The translations under genes and the position numbers were made by a program. Source: Mycobacterium sp. 1165178.9 (GTDB lineage: Bacteria; Actinomycetota; Actinomycetes; Mycobacteriales; Mycobacteriaceae). Taken from it: DNA of 51,209 nucleotides. The stretch covers positions 1 to 51,209 of the forward strand of contig NZ_LZMB01000004.1 of NCBI RefSeq assembly GCF_001673555.1. Direction: 5' to 3'. How positions within the stretch are numbered: position 1 is the stretch's first letter; each line of letters starts with the position of its first letter. Below the pieces are notes generated by a model that saw only the letters and a program-made list of their open reading frames with translations, ran no database searches and was not told the origin of the DNA. Below, piece after piece: positions 1 through 11,421 of this stretch.

Positions 1-1
1 A

Positions 2-550
2 ACTTCGTGGCTTGCGGCCCACCGTGATCTATGGCTGACGAACACCCTGCGGGTGGTCACCCATGCGGGCGGTCCACTCTTGCTGGCGGCATTTGCGTTG
101 CCGATTGCGGTTGCCGCCGCCTGGCGGTGCAGGTCGTGGCGGCCCGTGGTGCTTGTCCTCGTTTGTGGCGGCGGGATTCCACTGGTGCTCTTCACCGCCA
201 AAGCCTTGGTTGGTCGAGAACGCCCGCCCGTGCCGTTCGCCCTGGTCGACGCGGACGGGTATTCGTTTCCCTCCGGGCACGCAACCGGCACCGCCGCGAT
301 CACGGTCATCACCGCGTGGATGCTGACCCGCTGGTTGATCCCGTGGTGGACCGCACGCGTGGTGGTCTGGACCGTGGCGATCGGTTCGGTGTTCCTGATC
401 GGGTTCTCGCGCGTTTATCTGGGCGTCCATTACGTGAGCGATGTGCTCGCCGGCTGGATGCTGGGCATCGCTTGGGCCGGCGTCGTAATGCTCGCCGGAT
501 TCTGGTGGGACAGCACCACGCGCGCGGGCCCGCGACGGCCGGACGCGTGA
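2..550 (+). CDS. PAP2-family membrane phosphatase (5' end outside window)
   Basis: The reading frame is already open at base 2, so the N-terminus lies outside the window; about 182 residues are visible. All three motifs of the type-2 phosphatidic acid phosphatase superfamily are present: K-x6-RP (KALVGRERP), PSGH and SR-x5-H-x3-D (SRVYLGVHYVSD). Hydrophobic stretches between them suggest an integral membrane enzyme with its active site at the membrane face. The family removes phosphate from lipid phosphates or polyprenyl pyrophosphates; the substrate here cannot be told. It converges on the flavin-type gene downstream with only 14 bases between stops. Confidence 0.88.
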   Translation, partial: TSWLAAHRDLWLTNTLRVVTHAGGPLLLAAFALPIAVAAAWRCRSWRPVVLVLVCGGGIPLVLFTAKALVGRERPPVPFALVDADGYSFPSGHATGTAAITVITAWMLTRWLIPWWTARVVVWTVAIGSVFLIGFSRVYLGVHYVSDVLAGWMLGIAWAGVVMLAGFWWDSTTRAGPRRPDA

Positions 551-564
551 GCACCCCCGGCGGA

Positions 565-1236
565 TCAGAGGCGGTGCTGCCGAAGGTACGGAGGCACAGG
601 AATGCCGGGCTGGAGGTCGTGGGCCACCACTGGCGTTCCGGCCGTCAGGCTCAGCGGCACCACGCCCGCCCAATGAGGCAGCGGGATGTCCTCCGGATCG
701 TCGGCCGGCGGACCGCTACGCACCTTCGCCGACACCTCGACGAGGTCGAGCGCGAGCACCCCGGTCGCGGCGAGCTCGCGGGCATCGGGGGCCCTGCAGT
801 CCTCGGCGCGCCCCGGCGCGATGTGGTCAAGCAGGCAGCGCAGCGCCTGCGACTTCTCCGCCGGATCGTCGACGACGCGCGCATCACCCAGCACGACCAC
901 AGAGCGGAAGTTGACCGAATGGTGCATCGCGGACCGGGCCAGCACCAGACCGTCGACCAGGGTGACGGTGACGCAGACCGGCAGGCCCGCCCCTGATGCG
1001 CTGGCCGCCTTGGCCGCCAGCAACGGGCCGCTGCCCGTCGAACCGTGCAGGTAGAGGGTTTCGTCGCAGCGGGCGTGCGTCGTGGGCAAGACCACCGGCC
1101 GACCGGCGGTCGAGTAACCCAGATGGCAGATCAGCGCCTCGTCGAGGATGGCGTGAATGGCGGGGCGGTCGTAGCGAGCGCGCTCGCGGTAGCGGGTCGG
1201 GGTGGTGCGTGCCGTCGGCTGATATTCGGTCTCCAC
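565..1236 (-). CDS. Pyridoxamine 5'-phosphate oxidase-like FMN split-barrel protein
   Basis: The 223-residue protein has the look of the Pyridox_ox_2 type of flavin split-barrel proteins: a YDRPAIHAILDEAL opening followed by HLGYSTAGRPVVLPT and LYLHGSTGS segments. These proteins bind FMN or related flavins; true PNPO activity is not implied. The start is taken as GTG at 1236, which sets the protein opening METEYQPTAR. It is divergent from a MocR-type PLP-binding regulator 40 bases away, an arrangement that suggests the regulator controls it and that the pair concerns vitamin B6 or a related cofactor (inference). Confidence 0.8.
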   Translation of the reverse strand: METEYQPTARTTPTRYRERARYDRPAIHAILDEALICHLGYSTAGRPVVLPTTHARCDETLYLHGSTGSGPLLAAKAASASGAGLPVCVTVTLVDGLVLARSAMHHSVNFRSVVVLGDARVVDDPAEKSQALRCLLDHIAPGRAEDCRAPDARELAATGVLALDLVEVSAKVRSGPPADDPEDIPLPHWAGVVPLSLTAGTPVVAHDLQPGIPVPPYLRQHRL

Positions 1237-1249
1237 GAGTTTGCCCTCA

Positions 1250-1291
1250 GTTTTGTCCTAGTACATAATAAGTTGCGTGCCAGTACAAAAC
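1250..1291. promoter_or_regulatory. Inverted repeat operator between the flavin gene and mocR
   Basis: The arms are GTTTTGTCCTAG (1250-1261) and CCAGTACAAAAC (1280-1291), which match at 10 of 12 positions when one is reverse-complemented. The dyad is AT-rich against a GC-rich background and lies across the whole divergent promoter. The right arm overlaps the proposed GTG start of the regulator, and TACATAAT at 1262-1269 could serve as its -10 region. A self-binding MocR dimer is the natural reader. Confidence 0.5.
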
Positions 1292-2605
1292 AGCATAGCC
1301 GGAAGGGGTGCGGAGTCCATAGCCGCCAGCATCGAGGCGGCGATCTCGACCGGTGCCCTGGCGCCAGGCGACGCGCTCCCGCCGGTCCGTGAGCTCGCCG
1401 GCCAGCTCGGCGTGAACGCCAACACCGCCGCCGCGGCCTACCGCCTGCTGCGTCATCGCGGGGCCGTCGAGACCGCCGGCCGGCGTGGCACCCGCGTGCG
1501 CCACCGCCCGGCGACCACGCCGCGCTCGCTGCTCGGCCTGGACGTGCCCGCAGGCGTGCGCGACGTATCGACCGGCAACCCGAACCCGGGCCTGCTGCCC
1601 ATCGCCCGCGCCTCGCTGGCCGGTTCGGGTGCCGGCCAGCCGGCTCTTTACGGCCAGCACGCCCTCTCGGCCGAGCTGGAGGAATTCGCCCGCCGCGCGC
1701 TGACCGCGGACGGGATCCCCGCCGATCGCCTGGCCGTGACCAGCGGCGCGCTGGACGGCATCGAACGCGCGCTCATCGCGCATCTGCGCCCCGGCGATCG
1801 CGTCGCCGTCGAGGATCCAGGCTGGGCGAACCTGCTCGATCTCCTTGCGGCGCTGGGACTCTCGGCCGAGCCGGTGCGGGTCGACGACGACGGCCCACTG
1901 CCCGACGACCTGGCCCGGGCGCTGGGAAGCGGGGTGCGTGCTCTGGTGCTCACCAACCGCGCGCAAAACCCCACGGGCGCAGCGCTTTCGGCGGATCGCG
2001 CCGAATCGTTGCGCAATCTGCTGACGCGGCGGGCCGACGATCTGCTTCTGGTCGAAGACGATCACTGCGCGGGCATTTCCGGGGTATCGCTGCGCGCCCT
2101 GGCCGGCTGCACCGCGCATTGGGCGTTCGTGCGCTCGGCCTCCAAGGCTTACGGCCCCGATCTGCGAGTTGCCGTCCTCGCCGGCGACCAGCGCACCGTC
2201 GAGCGGGTGCATGGCCGATTGCGGCTCGGGCCGGGCTGGGTCAGCCATTTCCTCCAGCGCCTCGCCGTCGACTTGTGGTCCGACCGGGCGTCGGTGGCGC
2301 TTGTCGCGACGGCCGAACATCACTACGCCGCCAGACGTCAACGGCTATGCGACGCCTTGGCCGAACGCGGCCTGCCGGCGCACGGACGCTCCGGACTCAA
2401 TGTGTGGGTGCCGGTTCCCGATGAGGCGGTCGCGGTTTCCCGGTTGCTCGGCGCGGGCTGGGCGGCCGCACCGGGCAGCCGGTTCCGGATGAACACGCCC
2501 GCGGGCATCCGCATCACGATCTCCGAGCTGACTCTCGACGAGATCGACCCGCTCGCCGACGCGGTCGCACGGGCGGCGCGTCCCGACGGCCGGATGATCG
2601 TGTAG
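1277..2605 (+). CDS. MocR/PdxR-like transcriptional regulator (GntR HTH fused to aminotransferase fold)
   Basis: This is a 442-residue fusion. Residues of about 10-75 form a GntR-type winged helix (ALAPGDALPPVRELAGQLGV). The rest is a fold-type-I aminotransferase domain with NPTG, an acidic LLVEDDH strand and the PLP lysine in SASKAYGPDLR (Lys290). MocR proteins sense PLP or an amine adduct and regulate nearby genes. The divergent flavin split-barrel gene is the obvious target. The GTG start at 1277 is chosen because the HTH begins soon after it; no clear ribosome binding site precedes it, consistent with a leaderless message. Confidence 0.85.
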   Translation: MPVQNSIAGRGAESIAASIEAAISTGALAPGDALPPVRELAGQLGVNANTAAAAYRLLRHRGAVETAGRRGTRVRHRPATTPRSLLGLDVPAGVRDVSTGNPNPGLLPIARASLAGSGAGQPALYGQHALSAELEEFARRALTADGIPADRLAVTSGALDGIERALIAHLRPGDRVAVEDPGWANLLDLLAALGLSAEPVRVDDDGPLPDDLARALGSGVRALVLTNRAQNPTGAALSADRAESLRNLLTRRADDLLLVEDDHCAGISGVSLRALAGCTAHWAFVRSASKAYGPDLRVAVLAGDQRTVERVHGRLRLGPGWVSHFLQRLAVDLWSDRASVALVATAEHHYAARRQRLCDALAERGLPAHGRSGLNVWVPVPDEAVAVSRLLGAGWAAAPGSRFRMNTPAGIRITISELTLDEIDPLADAVARAARPDGRMIV

Positions 2606-2612
2606 GCCCAGC

Positions 2613-2774
2613 TCAGGCGTCCTCGTCGGTGGCAGGGGGCGCGGGTTCGCTCCATAACAGTTCGACGCCGGCATTGGGCACGATGTCGTGGCGCACGGTA
2701 CGCCGGTCCGATACGGTGTCCGCGCGATGGCTCGGCTGGTTCCGGCAGATTCGTCGTTGACCGAATTGGCTCAT
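2613..2774 (-). CDS. Short hypothetical ORF downstream of treZ
   Basis: This is an open frame of 53 codons, from ATG at 2774 to TGA at 2613, lying 37 bases after the treZ stop on the same strand. The second half has mostly G or C in third positions, as real genes here do, and ends in an acidic tail (PPATDEDA). The first half is less convincing. It could be a small gene at the end of the treXYZ unit or the eroded C-terminus of a lost gene. I recognise no family. The rest of 2606-2811 shows nothing else. Confidence 0.25.
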   Translation of the reverse strand: MSQFGQRRICRNQPSHRADTVSDRRTVRHDIVPNAGVELLWSEPAPPATDEDA

Positions 2775-2811
2775 GGCGGCATCATCCGGGGTGAGCCCGC
2801 GGAGCCGCCAG

Positions 2812-4551
2812 TCAGTTATCCACAGCCGACAGGATGGCCAACGAATGGCCTTCTAGCACAGTGCCGTCGGCATCGACGGTCGGCTCGTCCCAGGCCAGCA
2901 CCACGTCACCGCTGACCGGGACCCTCACCGGCTCGCCGCCGAGGTTGCACACGATGCGCAACCGGCCGCGGTAGACGATGATCCATCGCTCGTCCTCGTT
3001 GTAGTCGACCGTGAGGTGGTCCAGCCACGGATCGGCCATGTCGGGGTGGTTGCGCCGCAACGCGATCAGGTCCCGATACAGGCGGTGCAGCCGGGCGTGC
3101 TCGCCGGCGCCGACCTCGTTCCAGTCCAGTTTGCAGCGCGCGAATGTCTGGGGGTCTTGCGGATCGGGGATCTCGTCGGCGTCCCAGCCGTGTTCGGCGA
3201 ACTCGGCCTTGCGTCCTTCGGCTGTGGCCCGGGCCAGCTCCGGTTCGGGGTGCGAGCTGAAGAACTGGAACGGGGTCGAGGCCGCGTATTCCTCACCCAT
3301 GAAAAGCATGGCGGTATACGGGGATCCGAGCACGAGTGCGGCTTTGACGGCCAGCTGTCCGCCGGTCAGGTTCTGCGACGGACGATCGCCCAGGGCGCGA
3401 TTGCCGACCTGGTCATGCGTGCAGGTGTAGGCGATGAGCCGGGTGGCCGGGATGCCGGTGTCCTCGCTGGTGTCCAGCGGCCGCCCATGGCGGCGATGCC
3501 GGAACGACGAATAGGTGGCGGCGTGGTAGAAGCCGTGGCGAAGCGTCTGCGCCAGGGTGGCCAGACTGCCGAAGTCGCCATAGTAGCCCTGACGCTCACC
3601 GGAAACAGCGGTGTGAATGGCGTGATGAATGTCGTCGGCCCATTGCCCGGTCAGACCGTAGCCGCCACGGTCGCGCGGGGTGATCAGCCGCGGGTCGTTC
3701 AGGTCGCTCTCGGCGATCAGCGACAGCGGGCGCCTCAATTGCTGTGCCAGCCAGTCTGTTTCGGTGGCGAGCTCCTCGAGGATGTGGATCGCGGTGGTGT
3801 CCACCAGCGCGTGGACGGCGTCCAGCCGCAAGCCGTCGGCGTGGAAATCACGCATCCAGCGCAGCGCGCATCCGATGATGTAGCGGCGCACCTCGTCGGA
3901 ATCGGCGTCGGCGATGTTGATGCCCTCGCCCCACGGGTTGCTCGCCGACGACAGGTAGGGCCCGTATCGCGGTAGGTAGTTCCCCGACGGTCCGAGGTGG
4001 TTGAAGACCGCGTCGATCAGCACCCCCAAACCCTTGGCGTGGCAGACGTCGACGAAGCGCACCAACCCGTCGGGGCCGCCGTAGGGCTCGTGCACGCTGT
4101 ACCACAGCACACCGTCGTAGCCCCAACCATGGGTACCGGCAAAAGAATTCACCGGCATCAGTTCGACGAAGTCGACGCCGAGGTCGACCAGATAGTCCAG
4201 CTTCTCGATGGCGGCGTCGAAGGTTCCGGCCTCGGTGAACGTGCCCAAATGCAGCTCGTAGATCACCGCGCCCTCGACCGCACGCCCGGCCCACCCGCCG
4301 TCGGTCCACGTCGCGGCGGCGGGATCCCACAATTGCGAGCGGGCATGCACTCCCTCGGGCTGGCGGGGTGAGCGCGGGTCCGGCAACACGGTGGGGTCGT
4401 CGTCGAGCAGGTAGCCATAGCGGGCGTCCGGCGCGGTGTCCACGGTTGCATGCCACCAACCGCCGGCCGAGCGCGTCATGGCGTGCACCTGGCCCTCGAC
4501 GTCGAGCCGAACCTGCGCGGGTTTGGGCGCCCAGACCCGGAATTCAGTCAT
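2812..4551 (-). CDS. treZ: Malto-oligosyltrehalose trehalohydrolase TreZ
   Basis: TreZ cleaves the terminal trehalose from maltooligosyl-trehalose made by TreY. The 579-residue protein matches the family length. It has a short N-terminal beta domain, then a GH13 barrel with VELMPVNSF, DAVFNHLG, GLRLDAVHAL (nucleophile Asp), LIAESDLNDP (acid/base Glu) and CTHDQVGNRA. It is the last of three tightly packed genes: its ATG at 4551 lies inside the end of treY, an 8-base overlap that implies translational coupling. Corresponds to Rv1562c. Confidence 0.96.
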   Translation of the reverse strand: MTEFRVWAPKPAQVRLDVEGQVHAMTRSAGGWWHATVDTAPDARYGYLLDDDPTVLPDPRSPRQPEGVHARSQLWDPAAATWTDGGWAGRAVEGAVIYELHLGTFTEAGTFDAAIEKLDYLVDLGVDFVELMPVNSFAGTHGWGYDGVLWYSVHEPYGGPDGLVRFVDVCHAKGLGVLIDAVFNHLGPSGNYLPRYGPYLSSASNPWGEGINIADADSDEVRRYIIGCALRWMRDFHADGLRLDAVHALVDTTAIHILEELATETDWLAQQLRRPLSLIAESDLNDPRLITPRDRGGYGLTGQWADDIHHAIHTAVSGERQGYYGDFGSLATLAQTLRHGFYHAATYSSFRHRRHGRPLDTSEDTGIPATRLIAYTCTHDQVGNRALGDRPSQNLTGGQLAVKAALVLGSPYTAMLFMGEEYAASTPFQFFSSHPEPELARATAEGRKAEFAEHGWDADEIPDPQDPQTFARCKLDWNEVGAGEHARLHRLYRDLIALRRNHPDMADPWLDHLTVDYNEDERWIIVYRGRLRIVCNLGGEPVRVPVSGDVVLAWDEPTVDADGTVLEGHSLAILSAVDN

Positions 4552-6844
4552 GATGGCGCTCCAGCAGGACCACCGGCAGGTCGGCGAACAATTGGGCGGC
4601 CGACGTCGGACCGTCGGCTATCGCCCCGGTGAGGGCGTCCTTCCAGGTTCCGTCCGGCAGCGGCAAAACCGTATTGCCCCAGCCGATTTCGGCCAGCCGG
4701 ACCGTCCAGCGGGTCACCGCCACCACGATGTCCTCGCCGCGGCGGAAGGCCAGCACGTGATCGCCGGCGTCGCCGTTGGCGAGTAGCGGCAGGTAGTCGC
4801 CGTGCAGGAAGGTGTCCTGATGGTGACGGCGCACGCGAAGTGCGGTGGTGACGACGCGGATCTTTGGATGCTCCAGGGCCCGCAGGGCGGCGCGGCGGGC
4901 GGCATAGTCGACGGCACGGCGATTGTCCGGGTCGACCAGGCTGTCGTCCCATAGCTCGGTGCCCTGATACACGTCCGGAATTCCGGGTACGGTCAGCGCG
5001 AGCAGCTTCTGGGCCAGCGCGTCGCTGGCGGCGTGCGGATTGAGTTGGGCGACAAGCTCGGTCAGCTGGCCGGCCACCGGGCCGTCGAGCACGGTGTCCA
5101 GCCATTGGTGCACCGCGCCCTCGAAGTCGGCGTCCGGCTCGTTCCACGAGGTATGCCAGGCCGCTTCCCGGATGGCCTTTTCGGTGTAGCCGTGCAACCG
5201 CTCGCGCAGCGCGTCGGTGACCTCCCCGTTGGCTGGCCATACGCCGAAGATGTTCTGCCACAGGAACTGTCCGGTCGCGGGATCGGGGGAGGGCGCGTCG
5301 ATCTCCCAGCGGGCAAGGAACTCCGTCCACAGCGAGGGAACCTGTGACAGCACCGAAATGCGTGCGCGCACGTCCTCGCCGCGTTTGGTGTCGTGGGTGG
5401 TCAGCGCCGTCATGGTCTGCGGCCACAGCCGGGCCCGGGTGGCGGCGCTGTGATGGAATTCGGCCGCGCCGACACCGAACCGGTGCGGCTCGCCGCCCAC
5501 CTCGTTCAGCGACACCAACCGGGCGTCGCGGTAGAACAAGCAGTCCTCGACGGCCTTGGCGGTGACGGCGCCACACAGCTGCTGCAGCCGGGTGGCCGGC
5601 TCCCCGCCGCGGGCCAGCGCCGCGGCCAGCACCTGCAGCGCGGGGCCCAACTGCGGTGCGGTCGCCTCGGTTTCGGCCAGCGCGGTGGGCAGCAGTGCGG
5701 CCAGACCGGGGTAATCGCAGCGGTAGACCCCGATATGGGTGAGCAGCGCGGCCACCGCATCGGGCAGCAGCGGGTGGTCGGCGCCTGCGGCCGCCACGAT
5801 GCTGCGGCGCAGGCGACGCAGCTCACTGGCCAGCGTGTCGGTGGCCGAATGGATCTTGAGGTCCACCAGCATGTCCGGCATCGCCGCGTAGTCCACGCCG
5901 GCGGATTCCACCAGCTCGGTCAAGGTGGGGGCGCCGCTGGGATCCACCAGGACGCCGCCGACTTCGCGCAGCACGTCATAACCGGTGGTGCCGCCGACGG
6001 GCAGGGTGGGCTCGAGCGCCTCGTCGACGGCCAGGATCTTCTCGATCACAATCCAGGCTTCCGGGCCGGTCAGTTCGCGCAGCCATGCCAGATACCCACA
6101 CGGGTCGGACAGGCCGTCGGGGTGGTCGATGCGGATGCCGTCAACCAGCCCTTCCGCGAACCACCGGCCGACCTCGGCGTGGGTGGCGTCGAAGACAGCG
6201 CGGTCCTCCTGACGCAACCCGGCCAGCGAGGTGATCGAGAAGAAGCGGCGGTAGCCGCATACGCCGTTGCGCCATCCCACCAGCCGGTAGTGCTGACGGT
6301 CGTGTACCTCGGGACCGCTTTCCCCCGCGGTACCTGGCGCGATCGGAAACGCCAGATCGCCCAGGCGCAACACGTCCCCGTCGACCGTGAGATCGGCGGC
6401 GTCGTCGTCGGAACCCAGCACCGGCAGCACGATGCGGCCGTCGTCGTCCAGGTCCCAGTCGATGTCGAAAAACGTTGCATAGGGCGAAGAACGGCCGTTG
6501 CGCAGGACGTCCCACCACCACGGGTTCTGCCGCGGCTGGTCGATGCCCACGTGGTTGGGCACGATGTCGACGATCAGGCCCATGCCGCGCGACCGGGCCG
6601 CCGCCGACAACCGCGCCAGGCCGTCACGACCCCCGAGCTCGGGAGACACCGTCGTCGGGTCGGTGACGTCGTAGCCATGGCTCGATCCCGCGGTCGCGGT
6701 CATGATCGGAGACAGGTACAGGTGCGACACCCCGAGGTCGTTCAGGTAGTCGAGCAGACCTTCCGCGTCGGCGAAGGTGAACGCGAACCCACTGGATTCA
6801 CCACGCAGTTGCAAACGGTAAGTGGAGATGACGGGTAAAGCCAT
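4544..6844 (-). CDS. treY: Maltooligosyl trehalose synthase TreY
   Basis: TreY turns the reducing end of a maltodextrin into an alpha,alpha-1,1 linkage by intramolecular transglycosylation. The 766-residue length is usual. GH13 motifs visible are the start YRLQL, DIVPNHVG, GIRIDHPDGL (nucleophile region), WIVIEKIL (acid/base Glu) and TTHDTKRGEDVRAR, the last being typical of TreY. It starts 3 bases after the treX stop and overlaps treZ by 8 bases, so the three are surely one operon. Corresponds to Rv1563c. Confidence 0.96.
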   Translation of the reverse strand: MALPVISTYRLQLRGESSGFAFTFADAEGLLDYLNDLGVSHLYLSPIMTATAGSSHGYDVTDPTTVSPELGGRDGLARLSAAARSRGMGLIVDIVPNHVGIDQPRQNPWWWDVLRNGRSSPYATFFDIDWDLDDDGRIVLPVLGSDDDAADLTVDGDVLRLGDLAFPIAPGTAGESGPEVHDRQHYRLVGWRNGVCGYRRFFSITSLAGLRQEDRAVFDATHAEVGRWFAEGLVDGIRIDHPDGLSDPCGYLAWLRELTGPEAWIVIEKILAVDEALEPTLPVGGTTGYDVLREVGGVLVDPSGAPTLTELVESAGVDYAAMPDMLVDLKIHSATDTLASELRRLRRSIVAAAGADHPLLPDAVAALLTHIGVYRCDYPGLAALLPTALAETEATAPQLGPALQVLAAALARGGEPATRLQQLCGAVTAKAVEDCLFYRDARLVSLNEVGGEPHRFGVGAAEFHHSAATRARLWPQTMTALTTHDTKRGEDVRARISVLSQVPSLWTEFLARWEIDAPSPDPATGQFLWQNIFGVWPANGEVTDALRERLHGYTEKAIREAAWHTSWNEPDADFEGAVHQWLDTVLDGPVAGQLTELVAQLNPHAASDALAQKLLALTVPGIPDVYQGTELWDDSLVDPDNRRAVDYAARRAALRALEHPKIRVVTTALRVRRHHQDTFLHGDYLPLLANGDAGDHVLAFRRGEDIVVAVTRWTVRLAEIGWGNTVLPLPDGTWKDALTGAIADGPTSAAQLFADLPVVLLERHHD

Positions 6845-6847
6845 GCG

Positions 6848-9049
<2,202 letters not shown>

Positions 9050-9055
9050 CCATCG

Positions 9056-9061
9056 ACCTTA
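9056..9061 (-). promoter_or_regulatory. -10 element TAAGGT for treX-treY-treZ
   Basis: Read on the minus strand, TAAGGT fits the mycobacterial TANNNT -10 pattern. Six bases separate it from the GTG of treX, which places the transcription start on the start codon itself. No Shine-Dalgarno sequence lies between, as expected for a leaderless message. No clear -35 was seen. Confidence 0.45.
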
Positions 9062-9110
9062 TCCGCGCCCGGCTGCGCTCACGCGGGTTGGAGGCCAGGA
9101 GTAAGGCGGG

Positions 9111-11276
9111 TCACCACCAGCCGGTGGCCTCGGCTATCTGGCGGCCCAATTCGGGTGCCATGGTCCGCACGTAGGTGGGGGACAGGTGGTGGGCGCCGTG
9201 ATAGATCAAGATGTTCCCCTCGACCGGGCGGCACACGTCGGCGCGGCAGATCGCATCCGACATATCGAGCACCTTGAGCTGCGGGAACTGCTCGACGAAA
9301 TCGAGTGTCTGGTTGTGGTCGGAGAGCATGTCGGACCGTTTGATCGCGCATGACTGCGCGGTGCCGCCCCGTTTGGCCAGGCAGTCCGCCGGGTCGAACG
9401 GTTGACCGTTTTTGACCAGCCAGGGCGTGTCTCGCATGCCGAGGATGGGAATGTTGTTGTCGGACAACGTTTGCCAGATCCCGATATAGGTGGCGGGCAT
9501 CACATCGCCGGTCTTGATGTTCCACGGCCGGGTGGTGGTGGTGAAAACGTAATCGGGCCGGTCGGTGACCAGCTTGGTCATCGTTCGTTGCACCCACTCC
9601 CGGCACTGGGGGTAGGGGGAGTTGTTGCCCATGATCAGTGGGACCTGCTCGGTCGACAGCGGGCAGCCCATCTTGAGGTACGTCACGACCTTGAAGCGGT
9701 GCTGCTTGCCCAGGATGTCCAACGCGGGCAGCCAGTGCTCGGCATGCGACCCACCCGCCAGTGCGATGGTTCGGTCGGCGGCGACATCGCCGTAGGTGCA
9801 GGTGACCACTGCGGGGTTGACGAAGTCGCTGATGCAGCCGTCCCGGGTCGAAACGGGCAGGTCTTGTTTGACCTCTAAGACCGTGGGCCGCATGGGCAAC
9901 GCGGGCACGCGCAGGTGTTCGGTGAGGGCACGAGCGCCCGGATAGTCCTGCGGGTTGAGGACGCTGAGCTCCTTTCCGGCCGATCGCAAGACCGTGACGT
10001 GCTGGCGCCAGGTGAACGACGTCGCGGTCAGCGTCACTCCCAGCAACACGATGGCCGATCCCAGCGCCATCGTCGGCCGGGCCAGGCGCGTCAGCCACGG
10101 AATGGTCGGCACCGCCGCAGCCGGCCGCGAGGATGCGCGGTAGCGCAACGGGTCCTCGACGAGCCGGTTGGTCAGATACGCCAGCACACCGGACACGAGC
10201 AGCAGCACCGCGCCTTCGACGAAGCCGGCGTGCTTATGGCCGCTGTAGGACAGCCAGAAGATCAGCAGCGGCCAGTGCCAGAGGTACAGCGCATACGCCA
10301 TGGCGCCCAACTCCACCAACGGACGCGTCGCCAGCAGGCGATTGGGCAGCGGCAGCCGGCCACCGCGACCGCCCGGCAGGTTGGCTCCGACCAGGATCAT
10401 CAGCATGGCGGCGCCGACCGGCACCAGGGCCCACGGCCCGGGGAACTCGTGCACGCCGTCGATCAACGCCCCGCAGGACAGCACCGCGCCCAGCGCGACC
10501 GTGGCCAACACCGTCCGCAACCACATAGGCCAGCGGACGCGGGTGACCAGCGCGCCAACCAGCGCGCCCAGCAGCAGCTCCCAACCCCGCGCGAAGCTGT
10601 TGTAGTAGGCGGCCGCCTGGTCGTGCTGATGCGCGATGATCGCGTAGACGAACGAGGCCACCGTCAACGCGGTCAGCACCCCCACGAACACGGCGCGCAA
10701 CCGGGCGCCCAGACGGCGCCGGAACAGATAGGTCAGGCCGGCGATCAGAACCAGGAAGCTGACGTAGAACTGACCCTGCACCGACATCGACCAAATGTGC
10801 TGCAAGGGGCTGACGGCTTCGCCCGCCCGTAGGTAGTCGGACGCGGTGTTGGCCAGCTCCCAGTTCTGGTAGTAGCCGAGGCTGGCGAGGCTTTGATCGG
10901 CGAATGTCTCCCAGCGGGTCTCGGGTTGAACCAGGATGGTCAAGACCGCGCAACCGGCCAGCACCACGACGAGGGCGGGGACAAGGCGTCGGGTCAGCCG
11001 GATCACCTCGGACACCGGCGACAGAGTCACAGTCGGGTTCAGTGCGGCGCGAATGACCTTGCCGCCGAAAAAGAATCCGGACAGCGCGAGAAACACGTCC
11101 ACGCCGCCGGAGACCCGACCGAACCAGATATGGAAGACGGCGACCAGCGCTATAGCGATGCCCCGCAGGCCGTCAAGGTCGTAGCGATAAAACCTCTCGG
11201 ACCCCGCTTTGTGCACCCCCGTGGCCCGCGGATCGGCGATGGCGTCCGGCGCAAGAGACGGTGGCGGGGTCTGCAT
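9111..11276 (-). CDS. Membrane O-acyltransferase (AT3) with C-terminal SGNH-like domain
   Basis: The 721-residue protein has two parts. The first roughly 400 residues are an acyltransferase-3 membrane domain of about ten helices, opening RYDLDGLRGIAIALVAVFH with the family's catalytic His, then GGVDVFLALSGFF. The C-terminal part is an SGNH-hydrolase-like extracytoplasmic domain with LAGGSHAEHW (nucleophile Ser region) and HHLSPTYVRTM. Such fusions acylate cell-envelope glycans or glycolipids; the substrate is unknown. In block I the usual GDS is GGS, and the final block reads HGAHHLS without the expected Asp. It lies upstream of treX on the same strand with a 61-base gap. Corresponds to Rv1565c. 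Confidence 0.88.
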   Translation of the reverse strand: MQTPPPSLAPDAIADPRATGVHKAGSERFYRYDLDGLRGIAIALVAVFHIWFGRVSGGVDVFLALSGFFFGGKVIRAALNPTVTLSPVSEVIRLTRRLVPALVVVLAGCAVLTILVQPETRWETFADQSLASLGYYQNWELANTASDYLRAGEAVSPLQHIWSMSVQGQFYVSFLVLIAGLTYLFRRRLGARLRAVFVGVLTALTVASFVYAIIAHQHDQAAAYYNSFARGWELLLGALVGALVTRVRWPMWLRTVLATVALGAVLSCGALIDGVHEFPGPWALVPVGAAMLMILVGANLPGGRGGRLPLPNRLLATRPLVELGAMAYALYLWHWPLLIFWLSYSGHKHAGFVEGAVLLLVSGVLAYLTNRLVEDPLRYRASSRPAAAVPTIPWLTRLARPTMALGSAIVLLGVTLTATSFTWRQHVTVLRSAGKELSVLNPQDYPGARALTEHLRVPALPMRPTVLEVKQDLPVSTRDGCISDFVNPAVVTCTYGDVAADRTIALAGGSHAEHWLPALDILGKQHRFKVVTYLKMGCPLSTEQVPLIMGNNSPYPQCREWVQRTMTKLVTDRPDYVFTTTTRPWNIKTGDVMPATYIGIWQTLSDNNIPILGMRDTPWLVKNGQPFDPADCLAKRGGTAQSCAIKRSDMLSDHNQTLDFVEQFPQLKVLDMSDAICRADVCRPVEGNILIYHGAHHLSPTYVRTMAPELGRQIAEATGWW

Positions 11277-11421
11277 GATCGACAGTCAATTTACCGAAAA
11301 CCCGCCACGGGCTCCCGGCAGCTCGCGGCGCGGCGGCTGCTCAGGTGGGTCGCTGAGCTTCCGCGCCGGGCGGCGGGGAGCAAGTGGCGGGCGTCGGACG
11401 GTCGGAGATGGACTAGGGAAA

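Noticed and set aside
5393..6838. Long plus-strand open frame opposite treY
   Set aside because: Low-complexity Gly/Gln/Arg translation; treY on the other strand is certain.
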